Origin: Actinoplanes auranticolor
GTDB taxonomy: Bacteria; Actinomycetota; Actinomycetes; Mycobacteriales; Micromonosporaceae
DNA length: 34,139 nt
Assembly (NCBI RefSeq): GCF_018332655.1
Contig: NZ_BOQL01000076.1
Location: forward strand, 1-34,139
Reading direction: 5' to 3'
A program made the translations under genes and the position numbers. Positions within the stretch are counted from its first letter, which is position 1. Every line of letters begins with the position of its first letter. The notes beneath the pieces were generated by a model, which worked only from the letters and a program-made list of their open reading frames with translations, searched no databases and was not told the origin of the DNA. Shown one piece after another: positions 7,925-15,381 of this stretch.

Positions 7925-7976
7925 AGCGCAACCCTGTTGCGCTCCTACCTGAGTTGCGATAGCTTGTTGCGCAACA
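7925..7976. promoter_or_regulatory. Operator cluster with GTTGCG half-sites in a divergent promoter
   Basis: Two perfect palindromes lie close together: AGCGCAAC-CCT-GTTGCGCT (7925-7943) and TGTTGCGCAACA (7965-7976), with a further GTTGCG at 7953-7958. On the plus strand TTGCGA (7954-7959) stands 17 bp from CAGTAT (7977-7982), so the second palindrome would sit inside that promoter. The first palindrome lies 12 bp from the start of the small HTH gene. A regulator bound here could control both directions. Confidence 0.6.
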
Positions 7977-8337
7977 CAGTATCGTCTTTTGGTCGTGAGA
8001 GAGCGGCAAAGCGGCTGTTCACGCTGCGATGCGCGCCACTGGATCGGCCGATGCACGTTCGTTGATGAATTCCACAGAGACATGAAGACGGCGCGGCGAA
8101 CACCCTGCCCTCAGTCCGCATTGAGCCGCTTGGCGGCCGACCCCCACGAGTGGGATGGGGCGAGCGGATGGAGGGTCGAAAGGGCTGGTACCCGCGCTGT
8201 CGGCGACCCCGGGGGGTCGTTTCTAGATGACTTTCTCCCGAGGATTGGCCACAGCGTGACCGCCGACTGCGTCAGGCGTAGTGGCGCTGCGGCGATTCCC
8301 GCACCTCCTTTCCCTCGCTTTGTGGAGGTCATTTGCC
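7977..8337. other. Long leader between the divergent promoter and the first plus-strand operon gene
   Basis: About 360 bases with no gene I can support. Open frames exist on both strands but lack start signals and family similarity. Just before the zinc-ribbon gene, ACCTCC (8303-8308) is complementary to GGAGGT (8324-8329), which is that gene's Shine-Dalgarno sequence, so a small hairpin could mask it. Confidence 0.4.
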
Positions 8338-8505
8338 ATGGCTTCGTTTGCCTCGATGATTCGCGTTTCTGCTCGCCAGAGCGCCGTGTGGCGCTCCTGT
8401 CGCCGGTGCGACGCGTCCGCTCCACTCGCTCCTGACGCCACTCACTGCAACGCCTGCAGGGCCGAGTTGCGGACCGCCCGTCCGCGCCGCCTGCGGGCTG
8501 CCTGA
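8338..8505 (+). CDS. Small zinc-ribbon protein
   Basis: A 55-residue basic protein with two Cys pairs, CRRC and CNAC, 17 residues apart, expected to bind one zinc ion. The ATG at 8338 follows GGAGG with a 9-base gap, better than the ATG 57 bases upstream. It is the first of a string of tightly packed plus-strand genes that end with the translocase. Small zinc-ribbon proteins of this kind recur in AICE transfer operons; their role is not established. Confidence 0.65.
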   Translation: MASFASMIRVSARQSAVWRSCRRCDASAPLAPDATHCNACRAELRTARPRRLRAA

Positions 8506-8527
8506 ACCTCGAAGGAACTGATCGCTG

Positions 8528-8791
8528 ATGCTGCACAGCCTGGACCTGAACGCCTCCGCTGACGACGGGCCGACGCCCGATGATCTGGCCGCGATCGAGG
8601 CGGAACAGCCGCTGATTTCTCGTGAGCTGGAATGGTTGGAAATCGAGATCACCTTGCTGAACGGCTACGACAGAGGCGGCCCGAGCCTGCTGGACTGGCG
8701 TCGGCTGCGCCGTGCGGAGGCTCGCGTGATCCGTGAGGCTTTCGCCTACGTTGCGTCCCGCGCCATCGTGGACTCCCGCCGCGCGGCCTGA
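8528..8791 (+). CDS. DUF6284-like small protein
   Basis: An 87-residue acidic helical protein. The stretch TPDDLAAIEAEQPLISRELE followed by a second helix of the EIEITLL type is what I associate with the DUF6284 family of actinobacterial elements; the family name is from memory and could not be checked. GAAGGAA precedes the ATG. Its TGA overlaps the next ATG by one base (TGATG), showing operon structure. Function unknown; adjacency suggests a role in transfer or maintenance. Confidence 0.65.
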   Translation: MLHSLDLNASADDGPTPDDLAAIEAEQPLISRELEWLEIEITLLNGYDRGGPSLLDWRRLRRAEARVIREAFAYVASRAIVDSRRAA

Positions 8792-9165
8792 TGGCTCGCG
8801 TCCGTACCGCGTTCCACGACCCGGACGGCGCCCGGTATGGCATCCCCACCTACTGGTGGCAGGGCGCCCCGCCCGGATACGCCACCCGCCGGCAGCTACG
8901 CGCCCGCGGCCTACGCCCGGCCGGTCAGCCGGTCGCCGCGCAAGTGCTCTGGCGCGGCGTCGGCGGCACCCGAGCGGCGTATCTGTACCGCCTCGACCTG
9001 GCCCGGCCGAAGCGCCCCACGACCGCTGCGCAGCTGCGCGCGGTCGCTGCGGCGTTGCTGGCCCGACGGACATGCCCGACCTGCCGCACCGTGCGGCCCT
9101 ACTACATCCCGCGCTCGCTGGGCGAGTGCCTGCCCTGCTCCGAGCCTGTGAAGGAGACACCGTGA
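8791..9165 (+). CDS. RRQL motif-containing zinc-binding protein
   Basis: A 124-residue protein. It holds the ATRRQLRARGLRPAGQ segment (residues 31-46) that names the RRQL family and a C-terminal zinc ribbon with CPTC and CLPC pairs. The middle is a basic, Arg-rich stretch likely to contact nucleic acid. Starts within the stop codon of the upstream gene and ends in a GTGA overlap with the next. Such proteins are frequent in AICEs and actinobacterial plasmids beside spd and tra genes; the biochemical role is not known. Confidence 0.75.
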   Translation: MARVRTAFHDPDGARYGIPTYWWQGAPPGYATRRQLRARGLRPAGQPVAAQVLWRGVGGTRAAYLYRLDLARPKRPTTAAQLRAVAAALLARRTCPTCRTVRPYYIPRSLGECLPCSEPVKETP

Positions 9166-9506
9166 GCATCCGCAAAAGCCGCCGCGCCGTGATGGCCGAG
9201 CTGCTGCTGTTGGCCGACCCCACCGCGATTCGCATCCGCCCTGACGGTGAGTCGATGGCCTTCGACTTCGACACGATCGCTGAGCTGCGGTCCTGGCTGC
9301 ACCTGGCTGGTCTGGACGCGCCGGACCTGCTGACCGGACGGCACGACGGCACCGACGACGACGGCTGGCCCTTCCGATCGATGTACGCCTACCCGACCTG
9401 GCACGGCTGGAAGATCTACGCCCGCGCCTTCGAGCACACCGACACCGCCGCACCGCTCGACCCGCACACCGCTGACCAGCTCGCCGCCCTGGCGGTGACG
9501 CCGTGA
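9162..9506 (+). CDS. Conserved hypothetical protein of the transfer operon
   Basis: A 114-residue acidic protein starting at the GTG at 9162, which overlaps the preceding TGA. Visible features: a helix with AVMAELLLLADP, an Asp-rich centre (GRHDGTDDDGW) and a Trp/Tyr-rich strand segment near FRSMYAYPTWHGWKIYAR. I recognise no domain. Overlaps on both sides (GTGA) show translational coupling with the RRQL protein and the Spd-like protein. A much longer frame from 8733 exists but runs antiphase through two genes and is not used. Confidence 0.65.
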   Translation: MSIRKSRRAVMAELLLLADPTAIRIRPDGESMAFDFDTIAELRSWLHLAGLDAPDLLTGRHDGTDDDGWPFRSMYAYPTWHGWKIYARAFEHTDTAAPLDPHTADQLAALAVTP

Positions 9507-10336
9507 CCGCCCCGACCCTGGCACCCAGCGCCTATCCGCCCGATCTGGCCGAGCTGATCCCGCAGGCTCGCGACCTGGCCGCCGAGCTGGGCGAGATCCC
9601 GTCGCAGAACCGCCTCAAGAAGACGCTCAAGGTGGGCACGCCGAAGGCCCGCGCCGTGCTCGCCGCCCTCACCGCACCACCGGCGGGCGAGCCCACGACG
9701 AACCCGGTCGACACCGAACCGGACACACCGCCCACGCCGGTAGACCCGGTTCCCGACACCGAGACCACCCCGACCCCCGAACCGCTGCCGGAGGCCATGC
9801 CGGACGTGGCGTCGCCGCAGCTCGCTCCCGTCACAGACCCGGAACCGCCCGCAACGCCCACCGATCCCGCTGCGCTGCCCGCCGACGCCGTGCCGGAGGA
9901 CGTGAAAGCGCGGCGGCCGGTGGTGTGGCCGGTACTGATCCTGTGCCTGCCGGCCTTCGTCGCGATCTGGGCCGGGTGGGTCGAGATGGGCAGGCTCACC
10001 GGGTTCGGCAAGGTCGCCCTGCTGCCCGGCATCGCTGACTCCGTGGTGCTCGATACCGCGATCACGTTGCCGATCGGCGTGGAGACCTACGCCGCGTACG
10101 CGCTGTGGGCGTGGCTGTCCGGCCGCGCACCGCAGCAGGCACGCCGGTTCGCCAAGTGCTCCGCGATCGCCTCCCTCGCCGTCGGTGCGCTCGGGCAGAT
10201 CGCCTATCACCTGATGGCCGCCGCCGGCTGGTCCACGGCGCCGTGGCTGATTACCGCGGTCGTGGCGTGCATCCCGGTGGCCGTGCTCGGCATGGGCGCC
10301 GCGCTCGCGCACCTGATGCACAGCGGCCGCAACTAG
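9503..10336 (+). CDS. Spd-like/DUF2637-type membrane protein
   Basis: A 277-residue protein. The first 55 residues include an HTH-like segment (LGEIPSQNRLKKTLKVG). A Pro/Thr/Glu-rich linker (about 58-133) leads to four predicted membrane helices (from PVVWPVLILCLPAFVAIWAG to the C-terminus). This layout resembles the spread (SpdB-like) and DUF2637 proteins of Streptomyces plasmids and AICEs, which help spread the element from cell to cell inside recipient mycelium. The GTG at 9503 overlaps the upstream stop. A strong hairpin follows the stop codon. Confidence 0.75.
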   Translation: MTAPTLAPSAYPPDLAELIPQARDLAAELGEIPSQNRLKKTLKVGTPKARAVLAALTAPPAGEPTTNPVDTEPDTPPTPVDPVPDTETTPTPEPLPEAMPDVASPQLAPVTDPEPPATPTDPAALPADAVPEDVKARRPVVWPVLILCLPAFVAIWAGWVEMGRLTGFGKVALLPGIADSVVLDTAITLPIGVETYAAYALWAWLSGRAPQQARRFAKCSAIASLAVGALGQIAYHLMAAAGWSTAPWLITAVVACIPVAVLGMGAALAHLMHSGRN

Positions 10337-10342
10337 TTCCGC

Positions 10343-10387
10343 CCGGCGGCACGGCTCCAAGCCTGCAAGCAAGCGCCGTGCCGCCGG
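10343..10387 (+). terminator. Hairpin after the Spd-like gene
   Basis: A perfect 13-bp inverted repeat, CCGGCGGCACGGC at 10343-10355 and its complement at 10375-10387, with a 19-base loop. It begins 7 bases after the stop codon. No T-run follows, so it may attenuate transcription or protect the upstream message rather than fully terminate. Confidence 0.6.
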
Positions 10388-10427
10388 TCTCCCATCAGTC
10401 CCGTAAGACCTCGAAGAGAGGCTCAGT

Positions 10428-10565
10428 ATGTCCCAACAGCAGCTCGACACCCAGCGCGCCGAGGTCATCGACCGCAACCGCACGCAGCGCCTCGCGACGC
10501 AGGCCGAGGCTCAGCGGCTGGCCGACGCCCGCCGCGCCGCCCAGGCCGCACGGCAGGCCGCGTGA
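10428..10565 (+). CDS. Tiny Ala/Arg/Gln-rich helical protein
   Basis: A 45-residue frame from the ATG at 10428, preceded by GAAGAGAGG. The product (starting MSQQQLDTQRAEVIDRNR) is predicted to be one long charged helix rich in Ala, Arg and Gln. Its TGA overlaps the next ATG in TGATG. Too short for family assignment; the ribosome binding site, coupling and codon bias support translation. Confidence 0.5.
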   Translation: MSQQQLDTQRAEVIDRNRTQRLATQAEAQRLADARRAAQAARQAA

Positions 10566-10705
10566 TGACCGCCGCCAAGTCCTTCACCCCGCCGCCGGCC
10601 AGCCTGCCGCCGGTATCCCTGGCCCAGCGCCTGGCCGCGCGGGAGAAAGCCCGCCGTGACCTGCACGCCGAGGCCGCCAAGCGCCTCGCCGCGCGGGCCG
10701 CCTGA
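10565..10705 (+). CDS. Tiny basic helical protein
   Basis: A 46-residue frame that starts inside the stop codon of the previous tiny gene. The N-terminus is Pro-rich (SFTPPPASLPPVSLAQ) and the rest is an Arg/Ala helix (REKARRDLHAEAAKRLAARA) much like the C-terminus of its neighbour, suggesting that the two are related or act together. No family recognised. Confidence 0.5.
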   Translation: MTAAKSFTPPPASLPPVSLAQRLAAREKARRDLHAEAAKRLAARAA

Positions 10706-10739
10706 CCCGTCCGCCCGCCCGATCCCTCAGGAGGGATGC

Positions 10740-11309
10740 ATGGCAGCCAGCACCTCGTACACCGCGACCCGCCCGCAGCTGTGGCGGATCCTCAACTACA
10801 CCCGCGATGTCACCACCATCGGCAAGCCGTGCCGCGTCGCCACGGTGTTCAACTCCCAGGACGGTACGACCACCGACGACCTGGCCGAACTCGAAGACCA
10901 AGGATGGGCCACCTACCTGCTGCCCAGCGAACTGGGTGACATCGAGTTTCGGTGGGCTGACACCTACGCCCGCTCTCCACTGATTCTGCTGGCCGCCACC
11001 ATGGCGCTGACCCCGGCCGCGGTCATCAAGCTCAACCACCCGTTCAACCGGGTGCTACGCCACCTGCAACCGCACTACAACCGGCCGCACGCCACGACCC
11101 AGGTCAGGGAGGTCCGCCGAGCGTGCGAGGTCGATGACCACACGCTGACCGAACTGGCCGCCGCCGAGCTGATCCAGTCGCTCGACGGCCTGCTGGAGCT
11201 GGCCGAGTTCCGCAAGCTGCCGGCACGGCTGCCGCTGCGACTGACCCCGAAGGCCCGGACGTACATGCGCGTCGGCGTCATCGAGGTCAGTTGGGGCCAC
11301 TACATCTGA
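10740..11309 (+). CDS. Hypothetical protein, winged-helix-like
   Basis: A 189-residue protein starting at the ATG at 10740, seven bases or so after a clear AGGAGGG. An in-frame start at 10656 would overlap the previous gene and is rejected. The centre has a helix-rich part (LILLAATMALTPAAVIKLNH), and the end (ELAAAELIQSL... KARTYMRVGVIEVSWG) looks like a small winged-helix or replication-accessory domain, but this is a weak impression. It is followed by a good rho-independent terminator, so it ends the first operon segment. Confidence 0.65.
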   Translation: MAASTSYTATRPQLWRILNYTRDVTTIGKPCRVATVFNSQDGTTTDDLAELEDQGWATYLLPSELGDIEFRWADTYARSPLILLAATMALTPAAVIKLNHPFNRVLRHLQPHYNRPHATTQVREVRRACEVDDHTLTELAAAELIQSLDGLLELAEFRKLPARLPLRLTPKARTYMRVGVIEVSWGHYI

Positions 11310-11399
11310 CCCACCTGATCAGACCCCTGCCCGCACGTCTCATCTACAGCGCCATTCTGCTTCGCCCCGCTCCTGCTGCCTGCCGTGGCCGCGGGGATC

Positions 11400-11436
11400 A
11401 CGGCCCGCCGGTGTTCGTCCCGGCGGGCCGTTTCTG
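11400..11436 (+). terminator. Rho-independent terminator
   Basis: A perfect 12-bp stem (A plus CGGCCCGCCGG, 11400-11411, pairing with 11420-11431) with an 8-base loop is followed by TTTCT. It separates the hypothetical gene ending at 11309 from the gene pair leading into the translocase, so the latter may be an independently controlled unit or be reached by read-through. Confidence 0.7.
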
Positions 11437-11459
11437 ACCCCCTTGTGAAAGGACCTGTG

Positions 11460-11825
11460 ATGGCTCGCCGCCTCATGCCCGACGTCGACATCAAGGACGA
11501 CGAAGACCTGCTGAACCTGCTCGAAGGCATCCGGAACCTCGGTATCGCCGGTCACGACGAGATCGACGAGTTGGCCGGGCTGATCCGGATGAAGATCGAA
11601 CGCTACGGCCGCCGCAGCGGCCTGTCCCGGATGCGCGCGAAGTTCTGGGGCCGGCAGGTCGCCCGGCCGCTGGTCCGCTCGGCGGATGAGTTCCTGGCCG
11701 TGGCTGCGTATGCCCGGGTGTGCCGCAATCGGTTCGAGGCGTTCCTGATCGCCCTGGACGACGAGAAGCCCGGCGCTACGGACTTCACCGTCAAGGGCCG
11801 CGACAACAACCGGCGGGCCGCCTGA
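11460..11825 (+). CDS. Hypothetical protein coupled to the translocase
   Basis: A 121-residue protein with an acidic N-terminus (PDVDIKDDEDLLNLLEGI) and a basic helical middle (IRMKIERYGRRSGLSRMRAK). The ATG at 11460 follows GAAAGGA within a leader, TGAAAGGACCTGTG, that is repeated before the internal start of the Prim-Pol gene. The stop overlaps the start of the FtsK/TraB-like gene (TGATG). The tight coupling suggests a partner of the translocase, perhaps an accessory or stabilising factor, but there is no recognisable domain. Confidence 0.7.
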   Translation: MARRLMPDVDIKDDEDLLNLLEGIRNLGIAGHDEIDELAGLIRMKIERYGRRSGLSRMRAKFWGRQVARPLVRSADEFLAVAAYARVCRNRFEAFLIALDDEKPGATDFTVKGRDNNRRAA

Positions 11826-13831
11826 TGGCCGCCCAGACCCGCCGCCGTGTCGGCGGTATGGACGCCGCCCGCGGCGCCAAGTACGAGGTCAAGGGCAACC
11901 CGCTGCCGTACGTGGTGCCACCTGTGGCCGCGCTGGTGAACCTGATCCTGTCGGGGGTCCTGTCGCTGATCTGGGGTGCCTACGCCCAGCCCACCCCGTG
12001 GGAGACCGCCTGGCGCTCCGCGGTGATCCTGGGCTGCTCGGCGGCGATCATCTGGTGCACCTGGGGCGTGGGCCGGGCCCGGAAGACCGAGTTGCGGGTG
12101 GCGTCGATGGCGATGTCCGCCGGCAGCTGTGTTGGCCTGTTCGTGCTGACCTTCCGCGGCTGGACCCGCGACTCGGTGCTGGTTTACCTGTTCGTCATGA
12201 TCACCGCCTCGATCATGCTCGCCACGACCAAGATGCTGCGCGGTCAGGGCGACGACGCCCGGACCGGGCTGTTCGGTGAGCTGGGCGAGCGGGTCAAGGA
12301 GCTGCAGGACATCGGCAAGACCGGCAAGCCCAAGCTGATCGACGGCCGGATTGTCACTCACACCGAGATGCTGCCCGGCGGTGACTTCAACAGCCTGGCC
12401 AAGCCGGAGGTCCGTACCGGGATCGCCTCCGCGTTGGACGTGCCGGTCGGCGGGGTGCGGATGATCCGCGACCGCAACACCCCGCGGACCGGGCGCATGG
12501 AGATCTCCCCGGTCGACATGCTCGAAAACCCGCCCGTCTGGCCCGGCCTGTCCGCTCCGGGTGGCTCGATTGCCGCGCCGCTGCGGATCGCGGTGTATCA
12601 GACCGGATCGGTGGTGCCGCTGATCCTGCCCGGCGACGAGAACGCCGGCCGCAACGCGATCGGTGTGCTGATCCTGCTCGGCCAGTCCGGCTCCGGTAAG
12701 ACCGCGCTGCAGCTCGAACTGGCCTGCGAGGCCCGCTCACGTCGGGACGCGGAGGTGGTCTACATCGACGGCCGCAAGGGGTTGCAGCTGCCCAAGGCGT
12801 TCCGCGACGCGATGCACGTCATGATCCACGACGCGGGCGAGGGTGAGCGTTACCTGGACAGCCTGATTCCGGACGTGGCGAAGCGGGCGGCGCAGATCGG
12901 CGGTCACGGCCACGATCAGTGGACCGCCGGCTGCGGCAAGTGCCCGCGCTTCAAGGTCGTCATCGTCGACGAAGCGTCGAAGTTCATTGAGTCCGAGGAC
13001 ACCATGGTGGAGCTGGCCGAGTCGGTGCGTTCGGCCGGGATCTTCCTGCTGCTGGGTCAGCAGCGCGCCACCGGTGACCGGCTGCCGACCTCGGTGCGCT
13101 CCACGATCGGCGGGGTGCTCTGCATGGGTGTCCGCGACGTGGGCGAGGCCGCGCGGGTGCTGTCGGAGGAGACCATCGAGGCCGGCGCGGACCCGTCGTG
13201 GAAGAACCGCAAGCCCGGCGCCCTGTACGCCGAGCTGCCCGGCACCGACCCCGACGATTGGTCCCTGCCCGGCCGTACCTACAAGATCGACCGGGATGAG
13301 GTCGTGGCCGAGCTGGTGGCTTACCTCGCGAGCATCGGTGAGGCACCGCAGGGTTCCGCCGTGGCTGCGCGGCCGGTCGAAGCCGCTGCGGCGGCACCGG
13401 CCCGCGACGAGGACGATGACCCGGACGCTGACAACGACGTCGAGTGCGCGCCGCCGCCGGTCGATCCGGACTGCCCGCCGGATGAGGACCCGCACGAGCC
13501 GATCACTGTCCCGCGGCGGACGCGGGTGCCGCTGGATCTCGACCCGGAGAACGGTCGGCAGTTCACCCCGGCCGAGATCCGCGCCATGATCCGCAAAGCG
13601 ATCCTGACCGCTTACGGCAACAACGTCCGCACGGTCCGGCCGTCGAACTTCGCGCCGATCGTCGGCGTCGTCGGCGAGGAAGGCCTCAAGCCGCCCACGC
13701 TGACGAAGATCCTGCGCGAGTTCTGCCAGGGGCCGGAGCCGCTGCTGCGTCGCTCCGACGACAAGGGTGTGTACGAGATCGTTCCGCCCGAGCCCGACGG
13801 TCAGCCCGCCCTCGTAGGGGCTGCCGCATGA
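11825..13831 (+). CDS. FtsK/SpoIIIE-type DNA translocase (TraB-like conjugation protein)
   Basis: A 668-residue membrane ATPase. Four predicted membrane helices occupy about residues 28-54, 62-83, 90-111 and 117-138. The motor domain has Walker A GQSGSGKT (286-293), VVYIDGRKGLQ (311-321), and Walker B KVVIVDEA (377-384), with LLGQQRATGD as the sensor-like segment. An acidic Pro-rich linker (about 525-585) leads to a C-terminal winged-helix domain (about 590-668) that would read DNA, like FtsK gamma or the TraB C-terminus. By family precedent such proteins form a hexamer at the membrane and pump double-stranded element DNA into a neighbouring cell after recognising short repeats at the clt locus. 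A clustered repeat lies 240 bp downstream. Start at 11825 by stop-start overlap. Confidence 0.9.
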   Translation: MAAQTRRRVGGMDAARGAKYEVKGNPLPYVVPPVAALVNLILSGVLSLIWGAYAQPTPWETAWRSAVILGCSAAIIWCTWGVGRARKTELRVASMAMSAGSCVGLFVLTFRGWTRDSVLVYLFVMITASIMLATTKMLRGQGDDARTGLFGELGERVKELQDIGKTGKPKLIDGRIVTHTEMLPGGDFNSLAKPEVRTGIASALDVPVGGVRMIRDRNTPRTGRMEISPVDMLENPPVWPGLSAPGGSIAAPLRIAVYQTGSVVPLILPGDENAGRNAIGVLILLGQSGSGKTALQLELACEARSRRDAEVVYIDGRKGLQLPKAFRDAMHVMIHDAGEGERYLDSLIPDVAKRAAQIGGHGHDQWTAGCGKCPRFKVVIVDEASKFIESEDTMVELAESVRSAGIFLLLGQQRATGDRLPTSVRSTIGGVLCMGVRDVGEAARVLSEETIEAGADPSWKNRKPGALYAELPGTDPDDWSLPGRTYKIDRDEVVAELVAYLASIGEAPQGSAVAARPVEAAAAAPARDEDDDPDADNDVECAPPPVDPDCPPDEDPHEPITVPRRTRVPLDLDPENGRQFTPAEIRAMIRKAILTAYGNNVRTVRPSNFAPIVGVVGEEGLKPPTLTKILREFCQGPEPLLRRSDDKGVYEIVPPEPDGQPALVGAAA

Positions 13832-14001
13832 CCGGCTCGGTTCTCGCCGCGGGGGTCCGCCGGGCCGCCGGGTGGCGGCCCGGCGGCCGGGACGGCGCTC
13901 GGGTAGTCAAGATCCGTTGCCCGTACTGCCGCGTCTGGCTTGCGCCGCGGCAGTTCCGCCGCGGCGCGTACGCCTGCCGGCGCTGCACCGGCACCGGCTG
14001 A
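13828..14001 (+). CDS. Small zinc-ribbon protein
   Basis: A 57-residue, Arg/Gly-rich basic protein whose ATG overlaps the translocase stop in ATGA. The second half has two Cys pairs, CPYC and CRRC, 14 residues apart, consistent with one zinc ion. Codon usage matches the neighbours. It lies between the translocase and the putative clt repeats, so a DNA-binding accessory role in transfer is possible but unproven. Confidence 0.65.
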   Translation: MTGSVLAAGVRRAAGWRPGGRDGARVVKIRCPYCRVWLAPRQFRRGAYACRRCTGTG

Positions 14002-14069
14002 CCACGCACCCGATACACCCGCTGCACGCCCGCACGACCGTCACAGAACGTGCCCGTGCGGGCGTGTAT

Positions 14070-14187
14070 TTCACGCACTTCACGCACTTCACGGACTTCA
14101 CGCGCAGGCCTATGAGGTGCGTCTATGCGTGCGCGTGCGCGCGCGCAAGCCTCCCGTGAAGTCCGTGAAGTGAAATCCGTGAAATCC
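14070..14187. repeat. Inverted clusters of GTGAA repeats around a Z-DNA-prone tract (candidate clt)
   Basis: Left cluster: four TTCAC units at a strict 9-bp period (14070-14105; TTCACGCAC twice, then TTCACGGAC, TTCACGCGC). Right cluster: GTGAA units at 14156, 14165, 14170 and 14179, including GTGAAATCC twice in tandem. An 18-bp segment, CACTTCACGGACTTCACG (14085-14102), is perfectly inverted at 14155-14172. Between the clusters 14124-14147 is 24 bases of unbroken pyrimidine-purine alternation. There is no gene. The place, downstream of a TraB-like gene, matches where Streptomyces plasmids keep the repeats recognised by TraB. Confidence 0.8.
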
Positions 14188-14218
14188 CCGGCCCTTCGAC
14201 AGAAAGTGACATCGCGTC

Positions 14219-14569
14219 ATGTCATGGTTCCGACTTGCCCGCCGCGGCGCCGCCTACGAGTTCGGCCGGCGTCTCTGGCGCTGGTTCACCGCCTTCGAGA
14301 TCATCGCCTGGTTCGTCCGCACCGTTCTGCCGACCCTGCTCATTCTCACCGCCCTGGCCGTCGCCTCCTGGGTCGCCATCCGGACCTCGTTCTGGTGGCT
14401 GCCCCGCCTGACCGCCCTGGCCGTCATCGCCGGCACGCTGACCGTCGCGGTGTGGCTGGCCCGCCGCTACCGCTGGGAACTGCGCGCCGGGCTCCCGCGC
14501 ACCGCCGTCGCCACTGGAGTGGTCGCCCTGGCCGGTGTGCTCGGCGCCGCGATCTGGTGGCTGCGATGA
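14219..14569 (+). CDS. Small membrane protein
   Basis: A 116-residue protein starting MSWFRLARRG, with a basic N-terminus and three hydrophobic segments (about 27-52, 58-80 and 92-114), so probably three membrane helices with Arg-rich loops. Its TGA overlaps the following methyltransferase start (ATGA). No family recognised; small membrane proteins of this type are usual in the transfer regions of actinobacterial elements and may act as spread or pore factors. The Shine-Dalgarno (AGAAAG) is weak. Confidence 0.65.
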   Translation: MSWFRLARRGAAYEFGRRLWRWFTAFEIIAWFVRTVLPTLLILTALAVASWVAIRTSFWWLPRLTALAVIAGTLTVAVWLARRYRWELRAGLPRTAVATGVVALAGVLGAAIWWLR

Positions 14570-15381
14570 CCGCCCACCTCGCCCCTGGCGGCAGGGATGA
14601 CCGGCCGGAGGCCCTGGACCTGTTCTGCTGCGCCGGGGGAGCCACCCGGGGGCTGCAACATGCCGGGTTCCGGGTGACCGGGGTCGACAACCGGCCACGG
14701 CCGAACTACTGCGGCGACGCGTTCGTGCAGGCCGACGCCCTCGACCACCTCCGGCAGCTCATCCTCACCGGGCAGGTTCGCCGGTACGCGCTGATCGGCG
14801 CGTCGGCGCCCTGCCAGGAACGATGCACCCTGCGGCAGGGCACCAACCTGGCCCGTGGCTGGGGCGGCGACCATCCGCAACTAGTGCCGCCGACGCGGGA
14901 GCTGCTGCTGGAGGCCGGGGTGCCGTTCTACATCGAGCAGCCCAGCAACCACGGCGGGCTGATCCGCACCGACCTGATGCTGTGCACCGACATGTTCGAC
15001 CTCGGCCCACCGCCGTGGGTGCAACGCCACCGCGACTTCGAGATCCACGGCTTCACCGTCACCCAACCCGCACACCCGGCCGGGCCGGTCCGCGGGCACC
15101 GCGGCTACGTGCGCGGCTACCGCGGCAAGAGCGGCGGCCGGCCCGGGTTCTTCCGCGACGGACCGTACGTCGCCCCGTACGGCAACGGCGGCGGCAAAGC
15201 CACCGTGCCCGAGATGCAACACGCCCTGGGCATCGACTGGACCGACGTCCGCGAGGAACTCACCGAAGCCATTCCCCCGGCCTACACCCAGCACATCGGC
15301 CAGCAGCTCCTCAATGGACGGCTGCACCGCATTGCTCCGGAAACGGTCACAGCGCAGGCCCGGTACGTACAGGCCGCATGA
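14566..15381 (+). CDS. Divergent DNA methyltransferase of the C5-cytosine type
   Basis: A 271-residue Rossmann methyltransferase with a SAM-binding motif DLFCCAGGATRGL (18-30), GVDNR (39-43) and a catalytic-type ASAPCQ (79-84, Cys 83) in place of the usual PPCQ. The ENV motif is replaced by IEQPSN (123-128), and no target-recognition domain of normal size is seen before the C-terminal segment. Related compact enzymes occur in actinophages. It lies inside the replication-transfer operon, with 4-bp overlaps on both sides, so it probably modifies element DNA, possibly against host restriction on entry. Whether it makes 5-methylcytosine or something else is open. Starts at the ATG overlapping the upstream stop. 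Confidence 0.75.
   Translation: MTAHLAPGGRDDRPEALDLFCCAGGATRGLQHAGFRVTGVDNRPRPNYCGDAFVQADALDHLRQLILTGQVRRYALIGASAPCQERCTLRQGTNLARGWGGDHPQLVPPTRELLLEAGVPFYIEQPSNHGGLIRTDLMLCTDMFDLGPPPWVQRHRDFEIHGFTVTQPAHPAGPVRGHRGYVRGYRGKSGGRPGFFRDGPYVAPYGNGGGKATVPEMQHALGIDWTDVREELTEAIPPAYTQHIGQQLLNGRLHRIAPETVTAQARYVQAA

Noticed and set aside
8111..10483. Large minus-strand frames opposite the small transfer-operon genes
   Set aside because: Coupled plus-strand starts and stops with zinc-ribbon motifs are better supported; the antisense products are Arg-rich without domains.
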